From the NCBI RefSeq assembly GCF_000502875.1, contig NZ_AYWX01000002.1, forward strand, positions 663,043-709,527: a stretch of 46,485 bases of DNA. Direction: 5' to 3'. Within the stretch, counting starts at the first letter, position 1, and each line of letters starts with the position of its first letter. The translations under genes and the position numbers were made by a program. The notes beneath the pieces are model-generated. The model did not search any database. It worked only from the letters and a program-made list of their open reading frames with translations, and had not been told where the DNA came from. Of the stretch, positions 1-7,169 are shown one piece after another. Source of the DNA: Mesorhizobium sp. L2C084A000. GTDB lineage: Bacteria > Pseudomonadota > Alphaproteobacteria > Rhizobiales > Rhizobiaceae.

Positions 1-1430
1 CCTTGCCGCCATCGGCGGTCGCGCCCGTGCCGATGGCGACGGAGTCGGCGGAGATAGCGCCGGCGGCGGTACCGATGGCAATCGCATTGACGTCTTGTGC
101 CACAGCGCCCGCTCCAACTGCTGTCGAGCTCGCCGCTGTCGCGATGGATGTCGTGCCTATGGCAATGGAGTCGTCGCCTCCCGCAGTGGACGAACGGCCA
201 CCGGCGAACGCACGGGCACCGGTGGCCTTGGATGTGGAACCGAGCGAAGTGGCGTACACTCCGCTGGCCGTGGCGCCCAATCCCAGCGCACTGGCATTTG
301 CGGCGGTCGCCGCGGCGTTGTTACCCAAAGCCGTGGTGGAGACGTCCGTGGCCTGGGCTCCAGAGCCCGCCGCGACCGAGCCTACTCCGCTCGATACGGC
401 CGAATTGCCCAGGGCCAGCGCGAATTGGCCCGAAGCCGTGGCGACGTTGCCGAACGCTGCCGAGTTTATCGCCGATGCATTTGCCTGGGGACCAACGGCT
501 GCGGCATTGGTGCCGGCGGCCTGGGCCTGGAAGCCCACGGCTGCCGAACTGGCGCCGCCGGCCGACGTACCTATGCCGAGCGCGGTGCTGCCGACTCCGC
601 CGGCGTTGGCACTGACGCCGGCTGCGAGAGAATTGTCTCCTATCGCATTTGCACCCGTCCCGAATGAGGAGGCGTTTATGCCGCTGGCAGCGGACGCGTT
701 GCCGACCGCGGTGCTGGCAGAGCCGCTCGCAATCGAGGTCGCGCCCATCGCTATGGCGGACGTTCCCGTTGCCTTGCTCGCGCGCCCGATCGCGGTGGAG
801 TCAACCTGGGACGCCGTCACATCCGTACCGATGGCGATGGCACTCTGGGCCAGCGCGCCCCCTCCCGCAACAGTTCGGTTGCCAAGATTGACGGCGTTGA
901 TCGCGGTCGCGGTCGCCTGGAATCCGATGGCGATGGCATTCTGGTTGGTTGCGGTGGCGCTGTTACCTTGGGCAAGCGAATCCAGCCCGGATGCAGTTGC
1001 CCCGAACCCGAGAGCGGTGGCGCGCAGCCCGGTCGCCCGGGTAACATAGCCGATCGCCGTCGAGTTCAATCCGTCGGCACGCGCGTTCAGGCCAAAGGCG
1101 GCCGCGCCTGTGGTTGCAACTGAGTTGACGCCAATGGAGCTTGCTCCGTCCCCGTTGGCCTTGGCGTTACCGCCTACAGCGAGCGCGTTGACGCCGGTTG
1201 CGCCCGCGAAGACACCTATGCCTATGGCGTTGAGGCCATTGGCACTCATCGTGTAGCCGATAGCGATCGAAGCGTTGCCCGTTGCCGTGGCACCGGTGCC
1301 CAGTGCCACGCCGTCGTCGCCATTCACTTTGGCACCATCGCCGACGGCGGTTGAGGCGGACCCGGTGGCGGTGCTGGCACAACCGATGGCAGTGCTTTGT
1401 ATCCCTGCGGAGGGAGTCGTGCAGTTCGCG
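1..1430 (-). repeat. YadA head repeat array (about 14 codons per unit)
   Basis: Roughly thirty or more degenerate 42-nt units within the autotransporter gene, each coding a variant of AxAxGxxSxAxGxxA. The periodicity also keeps other frames open, including a 348-codon plus-strand frame that is not a gene. Such arrays can change length by recombination. Confidence 0.8.
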
Positions 1431-1720
1431 ACGTTGGTCACAGTCCCGTTGCCAATGGCGAGCTGCGCGAAAGCCGTTTGCGGGATCATGATCCCCATCA
1501 CGGCAAGCGCCGCCGCCGACGTCCCGCCGACGCCCAGCGTTCCCAGCCCCAGGCGCTTGCGCCCCATGCCCAGCACGCAATGAGCCATGCGCAGCACCGC
1601 CATTAGGCGGCGGCGCGTCGAGCGTGAGCCATGATCGGCCCCCGCGATCCAGTGCCCGGCGAAATGCGCCGCGCGACGCTGAACAAGAAGCGAGCCGTTC
1701 GAAATCTGATTGTCGGTCAT
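1..1720 (-). CDS. YadA-like trimeric autotransporter adhesin, N-terminal part (cut by window edge)
   Basis: Surface adhesin of the type Vc (trimeric autotransporter) class. The minus-strand frame is open from an ATG at 1720 to the window edge, giving 573 codons. GAGAGGGA at 1723-1730 is a good ribosome binding site and fixes this start. The first ~86 residues form an unusually long export signal: a basic stretch (GSRSTRRR near residue 31), a hydrophobic run (LAVMGIMIP) and a cleavage-type end AFA|Q. After it the protein is a long series of ~14-residue units such as SVAIGTGATADG and STAIGCASTATG, the hallmark of YadA/Hia head repeats, which stack as a trimeric left-handed beta roll. Stalk, coiled coils and the C-terminal YadA anchor must lie outside the window. 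Very high confidence in family; ligand unknown. Confidence 0.9.
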   Translation of the reverse strand, partial: MTDNQISNGSLLVQRRAAHFAGHWIAGADHGSRSTRRRLMAVLRMAHCVLGMGRKRLGLGTLGVGGTSAAALAVMGIMIPQTAFAQLAIGNGTVTNVANCTTPSAGIQSTAIGCASTATGSASTAVGDGAKVNGDDGVALGTGATATGNASIAIGYTMSANGLNAIGIGVFAGATGVNALAVGGNAKANGDGASSIGVNSVATTGAAAFGLNARADGLNSTAIGYVTRATGLRATALGFGATASGLDSLAQGNSATATNQNAIAIGFQATATAINAVNLGNRTVAGGGALAQSAIAIGTDVTASQVDSTAIGRASKATGTSAIAMGATSIASGSASTAVGNASAASGINASSFGTGANAIGDNSLAAGVSANAGGVGSTALGIGTSAGGASSAAVGFQAQAAGTNAAAVGPQANASAINSAAFGNVATASGQFALALGNSAVSSGVGSVAAGSGAQATDVSTTALGNNAAATAANASALGLGATASGVYATSLGSTSKATGARAFAGGRSSTAGGDDSIAIGTTSIATAASSTAVGAGAVAQDVNAIAIGTAAGAISADSVAIGTGATADGGK

Positions 1721-1916
1721 GGTTCCCTCTCCGCTGGCCGGCACGAAATGTCTGACAATTCCGCTCCACCGCAGGAAGACATGATTCCTGCCCGCGGTAT
1801 TTCACGAAATTGCTGCCTTGTGAGAAAAGAGCGCAGCAAACCTACAGAGGTTAACGGCTTGTTACCTTAGCCAATGCTTTAAAACCAAGAAACAAAGCAA
1901 TGAAATAAGCGTCGCC

Positions 1917-2438
1917 TCACCTAACCTTGGCGTTAAGCTTTCCCACCCGTGCCTGCAACGGGGTCCGCTGCCGGTATTTCTTCATCACGGTGGTAAAATG
2001 GCTCTGACTTGAAAACCCGCTCGAGTGGGCGATGTCGGCGATCGTCATGCTGCTGTCTGCAAGCAGTCTTTCAGCGAAATCCAGCCGCAGGTCGAGGACG
2101 TACTGGTGCGGCGGCATTCCGAACGTCCTCGAGAAAGCCCGCACAAAATGATAGGGGGAAAGCCCGCAAACCGCGGCCATATCAGCCAGCGCCAGCTTGC
2201 GCGTAAAGTTCTCGTCCAGGAATTGCTGCACGCGGCGCGCGGCGCGGACGGAAAGCCCGCCTTTCGCGTTGAGCGTCGGCTGTCGCGAGTTGGTTCCGGA
2301 AACCGGTCCGGGGAAACCATCATCGCCCGGCATTTTTCGGCCTCCCGATACGTCCCAGATGAGGTTCAACCCAAGGCTTCCTTCCATTTTCCCCTGAAAA
2401 ACAATTCGTGATTGATCGAAGCTGACCGGCATCGCCAC
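1917..2438 (-). CDS. AraC-family transcriptional regulator, short form
   Basis: DNA-binding regulator of 173 residues. The last ~105 residues form a complete AraC/XylS domain with two helix-turn-helices. The first is around LALADMAAVCGLSPYHFVRA, followed by the FGMPPHQYV turn. The second is around MTIADIAHSSGFSSQSHF, followed by the usual tail to RTPLQARV. The ~65 N-terminal residues resemble no ligand-binding domain, so this is either a stand-alone DNA-binding form or a gene that lost its sensor half. The first codon in frame is GTG at 2438, directly after a TGA; an ATG follows at 2432, and no strong ribosome binding site decides between them. It lies 196 bp upstream of the autotransporter gene on the same strand, so it is a candidate regulator of it (inference). 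A decayed AraC relative lies just upstream. Confidence 0.75.
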   Translation of the reverse strand: MAMPVSFDQSRIVFQGKMEGSLGLNLIWDVSGGRKMPGDDGFPGPVSGTNSRQPTLNAKGGLSVRAARRVQQFLDENFTRKLALADMAAVCGLSPYHFVRAFSRTFGMPPHQYVLDLRLDFAERLLADSSMTIADIAHSSGFSSQSHFTTVMKKYRQRTPLQARVGKLNAKVR

Positions 2439-2622
2439 TCATCGGATCGTTCCGGCCGGACGGCGAACAATGCGCGGACTGCATGACATTCCAGAGGACT
2501 CCTGCGGAGCTTGGGGCAGATTTGCAGCGGGATGTATTTTGAGAAACTCAGCAAGCCTTGTAGAAAATTCCGGTCTTGCGTCGCGGGTGAGCAGGCGTTG
2601 CCATTTTGCCATGGCCGGGCCC

Positions 2623-3213
2623 TCAGTTCTTGAGGGAAGCATGCGCGGCCCCGGTCGGCGTTCTCGCAGGCAGATGGCTCCGATCCGAAGAACCGGCGAG
2701 ACAGGCGACTTCGGCAATCGGCAACTCACCGCAATGCGGCGGCACGCCGAACGTTGCTATGATATGGTTGGATGAAACCCCTGCGAAGGATGCCAATTCG
2801 GCGATGACTTTTCGCACGACGTTTTCGTCGAGATATTCCCGCACGCGTGGCGCGCCGTATTCCGTGATCCTGTCGCTGCCGAGCGAGGCTCTCAATCCGC
2901 CTATGGGCCTCAGCACAATTCCGGTGGAAGGCTCCTTGGTCAGGAATGTCTGCGGGACGGGATCGCGGGCGGAGTGTATGACACTCCTCCGCGTGGTGGC
3001 CCTCCTGGGACCTGCGCTTTCAGGAATTATGTCCAGGACATATCGAGCTGTCCGTTCTCGATTGACGCCCCGGGAATCGCCGCTGTCCCGAGCATCGTCC
3101 GTATTTTTCATGCCTGGCCTCTGCCGCTTTGTCCGCTGCCTGAAATCCCCCTTGCCCGACCCGGACCCAGCGTAACGCACATGCCGCGGATAGTGAATAA
3201 CATCCGTACGCAA
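2623..3213 (-). pseudogene. Decayed AraC-family regulator remnant
   Basis: A minus-strand frame whose last ~85 residues can be aligned by eye with the AraC DNA-binding domain. RVREYLDENVVRK matches RVQQFLDENFTRK of the neighbouring gene, then come FAGVSSNHI and ATFGVPPHC. The frame then jumps to LPIAEVACLAGSSDRSHL, which corresponds to the second helix-turn-helix. About 15-20 residues normally found between the two helix-turn-helix units are missing, and the conserved AF before TFG is lost. The end (PARTPTGAAHASLKN) has drifted from the family's FRRxxGxxP tail. The ~110 N-terminal residues are not recognisable. I read it as a non-functional relic; a divergent working protein is less likely. 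Confidence 0.55.
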
Positions 3214-3547
3214 AGAAAAAATTTTGTTCGGGATAAGAGGAACCAGTCACAAGGGAGGGACTGGAACATTTTTCGACACCTTCGCCGGCGCATAGACTGA
3301 CGGAGCATCAACGAAAAACCCGCCTGCGCGGCGGGTCACTGGCGCAAATCAGCACCATGGACGAATATGTAGCTTAGCTGAGGTCACCGAGTCAAGAAAA
3401 AATTCCTATCGTGAAAAGCTGCGTGCGCAAAAGTCGCCAACTGCCGCGAGGCCTCTGGTTGACCTGAATTCGGAGCCCTGCTTCAGGGGACAGTTTGGCC
3501 ATTTCGGCGGCCATTCAACAATGCAGAGCTACCGGATTTGCCGCCGG
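3214..3547. other. Non-coding gap with a terminator
   Basis: No convincing gene. It is more A/T-rich than its surroundings in places (around 3211-3230 and 3395-3410). It contains the minus-directed terminator listed separately, a weak plus-strand hairpin CCAGTC/GACTGG at 3243-3264 followed by ATTTTT, and a small hairpin CCCTG-CTT-CAGGG at 3476-3488. I see no RNA gene. Confidence 0.5.
3311..3336 (-). terminator. Rho-independent terminator (minus strand)
   Basis: Perfect 7-bp stem ACCCGCC (3318-3324) / GGCGGGT (3330-3336) with a 5-nt loop. Read on the minus strand it is followed by TTTTT (AAAAA at 3314-3318 on plus). It would stop transcripts coming from the small ORF at 3548-3751. Confidence 0.65.
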
Positions 3548-3751
3548 TCATTGCAGATCGTCGCGACGATTCTCATACAAATCCCATGTAAGTTCCACAA
3601 AACCCAGAAGAACGTCTTCCTCGCTCCACCCGGCAGCGACGGCTGCCTGAACGATCTCGCGGACGAGAGGCAGCAATTGGCGTTGGCATTCTGCCGACGT
3701 GTCGGCAGCTGCGTCATCGCCGAGAGGTCCATCGAAGTTGAATTTCATCAT
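3548..3751 (-). CDS. Small hypothetical protein (67 aa)
   Basis: Short acidic protein that I do not recognise. It begins with two ATG codons (3751 and 3748), preceded by GAGGGGGG about 9 nt upstream, a good ribosome binding site. The sequence looks like a real helical protein: an N-terminal MKFNFDGPLGDD, then amphipathic stretches such as LLPLVREIVQAAVAAG and EEDVLLGFVELTWDLYE. No signal peptide, membrane segment or cysteine-rich motif is present; one Cys occurs in the middle. A minus-strand terminator lies ~210 nt downstream. The gene points away from the cardiolipin synthase gene, which is transcribed in the opposite direction. Function unknown; it may be a small regulatory or toxin/antitoxin-like protein, but nothing specific supports that. 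Confidence 0.55.
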   Translation of the reverse strand: MMKFNFDGPLGDDAAADTSAECQRQLLPLVREIVQAAVAAGWSEEDVLLGFVELTWDLYENRRDDLQ

Positions 3752-4057
3752 TCGGCGCCCCCCTCGCCATCAATCAAAGTGTTTTTATTCACTAAAATCA
3801 TTCCTCCTGATATACAATAGAGGTGGTACCAAAGCATAAGAGGCTTCGGAGGCCCCGAGCAGAACAGGACGATGCCAGGCTCTATGCTTCCCCTGGGTCA
3901 GGTTTTTCCTTCTGAACAGGATCTATCGGGGTGCTTCAACCCATCGATCTCTGCGGCTGGTCGAACTCTTCAGCCAGGGCCGCATGCCACCATCCACCGA
4001 ATGCGCGGCACGAGCGGCTGCATTGCCTTCTGCAACCGCTCGCTGGATAGTCTCGGC
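3752..4057 (+). other. Divergent upstream region of the small ORF and the phospholipase D gene
   Basis: An A/T-rich stretch at 3770-3825 probably holds the promoters of both flanking genes. The phospholipase D frame stays open back to an ATG at 3872, so part of this region could be coding. The translated extension (residues 1-62 of that longer form) lacks family-like sequence, so I treat it as leader. Confidence 0.4.
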
Positions 4058-5521
4058 ATGTTGGAGACCCTGGCGACTCACTGGCCGCAAATTCTGGCGA
4101 TCATCTCAGTGGCGATGGCGACGGCTGGCATCGTCCATGCCGTCATGACCAAGGAAGATGTCCGCGCCGCCACCGGCTGGGTCGGCGTGATGGTGCTGTC
4201 GCCGATCCTTGGCGTGCTGATCTATGCCGTCGCAGGCATCAACCGCATCCGTCGCGCCACGATCACCGCCCAGCGCCCGTTTGCCGACGGCGCGGTGTCC
4301 GCCAAGCATGAGCGCGACGTCGCTGTCGAAGAGGCCCTGATCGTCGAGCGCTACGGGCAACGGTTCACGGGCTTGCGGACACTGGGCGACAGGGTGGCGC
4401 GGCGCACGCTCAATCCTGGAAATGCAATCGATGTGCTGGAGACCGGCGACGAGGCCTATGCCGCCATGTGCGCGGCGATCGATGGCGCCGAGCGCAGCGT
4501 CCTGCTCGAGACCTATATTTTCGACAATGACGCCGTCGGCCTGCTCTTCGTCGAGGCGCTGGCCGGCGCCGTCCGGCGCGGCGTCACCGTCCGCGTGCTG
4601 ATCGATGCCGTCGGCGCCCGCTACTCGGTGCCGAGCATCCTGGGGCATTTGCGCGAGGCCAACATCCCCGCCGATGTCTTCAACGGCAACATCGTCATGG
4701 GCCTGCGCCTGCCCTACGCCAATCTGAGGACCCACCGGAAGATCCTGGTGGTCGACGGCATCGCCGCCTTCACCGGGGGCATGAACATCCGAAAAGGCTT
4801 CTCAGCCGAATTCGCCGGCTCCAACAGCGCCAGGGACACACATTTCCGGGTGACCGGTCCGATCGTCGCCGACCTGTTTTCGGTCGCCGCCGAGGACTGG
4901 CGCTTCGCCACCAACGAGGCGCTGAAGGGCGACGCCTGGCGCATCGCCCCGCTGTCGCCACCGCCAGGCGCACCGATGATGGTGCGGGCAGTCGCGTCCG
5001 GCCCGGATGCCAGCAACGAGACCAACCACAAGCTGCTGATCGGTGCATTCTCGGTCGCCCGCAAGTCCATACGCGTGATGTCGCCCTATTTCCTGCCGGA
5101 TCGGGAACTGATCAGCGCGCTGATCACCGCCGGCAGGCGCGGGGTCGAAATCGACATCGTGGTGCCGGCGGTGAACAATCTTTTCCTCGTCGACCGCGCG
5201 ATGATGGCGCAGTTCGATCAGGTGCTCAAACACTATTGCCGTGTCTGGCGAACCGAGGGACCGTTCGACCATTCGAAGCTGCTTTCGATCGACGGCGTGT
5301 GGGCCTATGTCGGATCTTCCAATCTTGATGCCCGATCGCTGCGGCTGAATTTCGAGATCGACCTGGAGGTGCTCGATGCCGGCTTTGCCAGCGAGATCGA
5401 GACGCGGATCGGGTCGGCGATTGCCTCCGCCGTGCCGGTGACGCTGGAAGCCTTGCGAGCCCGGCCGTTTCTTATCAGGCTGTTCGACCGGGTATTATGG
5501 CTCGGTTCACCCTATCTCTAA
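4058..5521 (+). CDS. cls: Cardiolipin synthase / phospholipase D-family enzyme
   Basis: Membrane enzyme of the phospholipase D superfamily, expected to join two phosphatidylglycerol molecules into cardiolipin at the inner membrane. With the start at 4058 it has 487 residues, the usual length. Two N-terminal hydrophobic segments (about 8-30 and 42-62) precede two HKD motifs: H226-x-K228-x4-D233 (RTHRKILVVDG) and H405-x-K407-x4-D412 (DHSKLLSIDG), each followed by a Gly/Ser-Asn element (GGMN; GSSNLD). Both catalytic halves look intact. An upstream in-frame ATG at 3872 would add 62 residues without family character; no strong ribosome binding site decides. The endonuclease/exonuclease/phosphatase-family gene follows on the same strand after ~110 bp and may be co-transcribed. 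Other PLD-superfamily activities cannot be excluded. Confidence 0.85.
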   Translation: MLETLATHWPQILAIISVAMATAGIVHAVMTKEDVRAATGWVGVMVLSPILGVLIYAVAGINRIRRATITAQRPFADGAVSAKHERDVAVEEALIVERYGQRFTGLRTLGDRVARRTLNPGNAIDVLETGDEAYAAMCAAIDGAERSVLLETYIFDNDAVGLLFVEALAGAVRRGVTVRVLIDAVGARYSVPSILGHLREANIPADVFNGNIVMGLRLPYANLRTHRKILVVDGIAAFTGGMNIRKGFSAEFAGSNSARDTHFRVTGPIVADLFSVAAEDWRFATNEALKGDAWRIAPLSPPPGAPMMVRAVASGPDASNETNHKLLIGAFSVARKSIRVMSPYFLPDRELISALITAGRRGVEIDIVVPAVNNLFLVDRAMMAQFDQVLKHYCRVWRTEGPFDHSKLLSIDGVWAYVGSSNLDARSLRLNFEIDLEVLDAGFASEIETRIGSAIASAVPVTLEALRARPFLIRLFDRVLWLGSPYL

Positions 5522-5631
5522 GGCGGAGGTGCGCTTGAGGAACTCGTCTGTCATGGAACATACGCCGAAATTGCCTATTTTCACTGTATCCGGCTTCTGA
5601 ATTGAAACCAGCGAGGACGAGCAGCACAGAG

Positions 5632-6480
5632 ATGCACAGAATTGGACGCAGCCTCCCGGCAAGCATGCTTCTGTCCCTTCGTGACCGCCGGATGCAGAAG
5701 GCTAACGCCGCAGCACTCAAGACGACAGCCACCACCGGCACGCTGGTTGCCTCCTACAATGTCCACAAATGCATCGGCGTCGACAGGAAATTCGACCCGG
5801 AGCGGATCATCCGCGTCATCCGCGAAATCGATCCGGATGTCATTGCGCTGCAGGAAGCCGACAATCGCTTCGGCGACCGTGTCGGGCTTCTCGACCTGCC
5901 CCGGCTCGAGCGGGAAACCGGCCTGATTCCGGTGCCGATTTCGGCCACCGGCAAGGGCCATGGCTGGCATGGCAACGTCCTGCTGTTCAAGAAGGGCGTC
6001 GTTCGCGACGTGCACCAGATCAAGCTTCCGGGACTGGAGCCGCGCGGCGCGGTGGTGGCGGAGATCGACCTCGATGGAAGCCGGACGCTGCGCATCATCG
6101 CCGCCCATCTTGGCCTGCTGCGCCGCTCGCGCTCCCAGCAGGCGCGCGTTGTGCTCGACCTGATGAACAGCCCGGACGAAAGACCGACCTTGCTGCTCGG
6201 CGACCTCAACGAATGGCGGCTCGGCAACCGCTCCGCTCTCAACACGCTGCATGCGACGTTCGGCCCGCAGCCGCCGGCGGTCCCCACCTTCCCGTCGAAC
6301 CTGCCGCTGCTGGCGCTCGACCGGATCATGGCCAACAGGCACGGCATGATTGCCGCCATCAACGCGCATGACACGCCGCTTTCGCGCGTTGCCTCCGACC
6401 ACCTGCCGCTGACGGCCTTCGTACGCCTGGAACGGGTGGACGATGACGCCTTGATGTCTTCCGCGTCGCAAAGCGTGTAA
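5632..6480 (+). CDS. Endonuclease/exonuclease/phosphatase-family hydrolase
   Basis: Metal-dependent phosphoesterase fold (DNase I-like, EEP family), 282 residues from the ATG at 5632. Family residues are in order: Asn43 in SYNVH, Glu75 in ALQEAD, His159 in AAHLG, Asp191/Asn193 in GDLNEW and the Asp256-His257 pair in ASDHLPL. This places it near the group that includes sphingomyelinase-like and nuclease-like members; the true substrate (nucleic acid or phospholipid headgroup) cannot be told. Position just after a phospholipase D/cardiolipin synthase hints at a lipid phosphodiester substrate (inference). There is no clear signal peptide, though the N-terminus (SLPASMLLSLR) is mildly hydrophobic. 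A TTG at 5602 would give a form 10 residues longer. Confidence 0.8.
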   Translation: MHRIGRSLPASMLLSLRDRRMQKANAAALKTTATTGTLVASYNVHKCIGVDRKFDPERIIRVIREIDPDVIALQEADNRFGDRVGLLDLPRLERETGLIPVPISATGKGHGWHGNVLLFKKGVVRDVHQIKLPGLEPRGAVVAEIDLDGSRTLRIIAAHLGLLRRSRSQQARVVLDLMNSPDERPTLLLGDLNEWRLGNRSALNTLHATFGPQPPAVPTFPSNLPLLALDRIMANRHGMIAAINAHDTPLSRVASDHLPLTAFVRLERVDDDALMSSASQSV

Positions 6481-6488
6481 AGTTAAGC

Positions 6489-6513
6489 GGAACGCCCGGT
6501 TCTTCCGCGAGTT
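6489..6513 (+). promoter_or_regulatory. Candidate EcfG-type (general stress) promoter
   Basis: GGAAC (6489-6493), 16 nt, AGTT (6510-6513). The known alphaproteobacterial EcfG consensus is GGAAC-N16/17-CGTT, so the -35 is perfect and the -10 matches 3 of 4. It lies about 30 nt before the start codon of the small secreted protein. It overlaps the end of no gene. Not tested. Confidence 0.35.
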
Positions 6514-6542
6514 AACATGTCTTGAACACGCAGGAGGACGAG

Positions 6543-6878
6543 ATGAAAAAGCTGATTCTGGCTTCCCTGTTGGCACTGGCCGCGACAGCGGGGATCACTG
6601 CGCCGACGCAAGCGGCAAGCGTGACCATCCAGTCCGACGACGGCGACCGATATTTGCCGGATGACGATTCCGATAGTGGGATCGTTATTCGCCGCCACCA
6701 CCGCGATCGCTATTATGACAATCAGTATGATGGCGACCAGAACGTTCAATATGACAATGGCGAATACCGGTACGGCGAATATCGCCGCCATCACCGGCAT
6801 CATCGCTGCCATATCGAACTGGTCAAGCATTGGCGCCACCACCACAGGGTGATCGAAGAGGTCCGCGTCTGCGGCTGA
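6543..6878 (+). CDS. Small secreted His/Asp/Tyr-rich protein (111 aa)
   Basis: Unrecognised exported protein. Start at ATG 6543, fixed by AGGAGGA 6-12 nt upstream. Residues 1-24 are a classic Sec signal peptide (MKKLILASLLALAATAG, then APTQA|AS). The mature part is very polar: an acidic stretch (SDDGDRYLPDDDSD), a Tyr/Asp/Asn-rich middle (DRYYDNQYDGDQNVQYDNG) and a histidine-rich end with clusters RRHHRHHRCH and WRHHHR. Two Cys residues in the C-terminal third could form a disulfide. Such composition would suit metal binding in the periplasm, but this is inference only. A possible stress promoter lies upstream and a hairpin follows the stop. Confidence 0.75.
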   Translation: MKKLILASLLALAATAGITAPTQAASVTIQSDDGDRYLPDDDSDSGIVIRRHHRDRYYDNQYDGDQNVQYDNGEYRYGEYRRHHRHHRCHIELVKHWRHHHRVIEEVRVCG

Positions 6879-6895
6879 TCCCGATCGGAGCAACC

Positions 6896-6913
6896 GGCCG
6901 GCGAAAGCCGGCC
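6896..6913. terminator. Stable hairpin after the secreted-protein gene
   Basis: GGCCGGC (6896-6902), GAAA tetraloop, GCCGGCC (6907-6913), 18 nt after the stop codon. There is no T-run, so it may act as a transcript 3' end stabiliser or an imperfect terminator. Confidence 0.45.
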
Positions 6914-6990
6914 CTGCATGATCGGCTGACGAAGTAGCGCTGATGTGAGAGGTGATAATTGACCGCGTCAAATCGTGGTCGCCCGCACGC

Positions 6991-7169
6991 TCACCGGACC
7001 GTGGCAACGCGGCAAGGACGGCCGGGTCCCAGGCGGCCATGGCATTAGGTCATAGGTGATATCGCCGTTCGGATTGGCGGCGTTGGTGATGCCGCCCTGG
7101 GCGATGGTATAGCTGCCGACAGTCTCGCCGGCAACGCGGTCAAGGCGCCAACCAGCGCGTCCCCATTTC
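6991..7169 (-). pseudogene. Fossil of a tpsA 3' end (MBG unit plus C-terminal tail)
   Basis: Directly after the tpsA stop (TAG, 7170-7172) the minus strand carries one more MBG unit: GNGDALVGAL in one frame, then, after the loss of one base, DRVAGETVGSYTIAQGG and ITNAANPNGDITYD in another. It closely resembles MBG units 8-10 of tpsA (LVGALDR..GE.VG.Y.IGQGTL). Further on, the sequence that encodes the last residues of TpsA recurs: TGC CGC GTT GCC ACG GTC CGG TGA (7014-6991) against TGC AGC GTT GCC TCG GTC CGG TAG at the tpsA end. So this is a second, broken copy of the gene's 3' end, not random sequence. It cannot be translated as an extension without both stop read-through and a frameshift. 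Confidence 0.65.

Noticed and set aside
3..1049. Long Ala/Pro-rich plus-strand open frame over the autotransporter
   Set aside because: Antisense to the YadA head repeats, whose 42-nt periodicity keeps it open; low-complexity product without family features.
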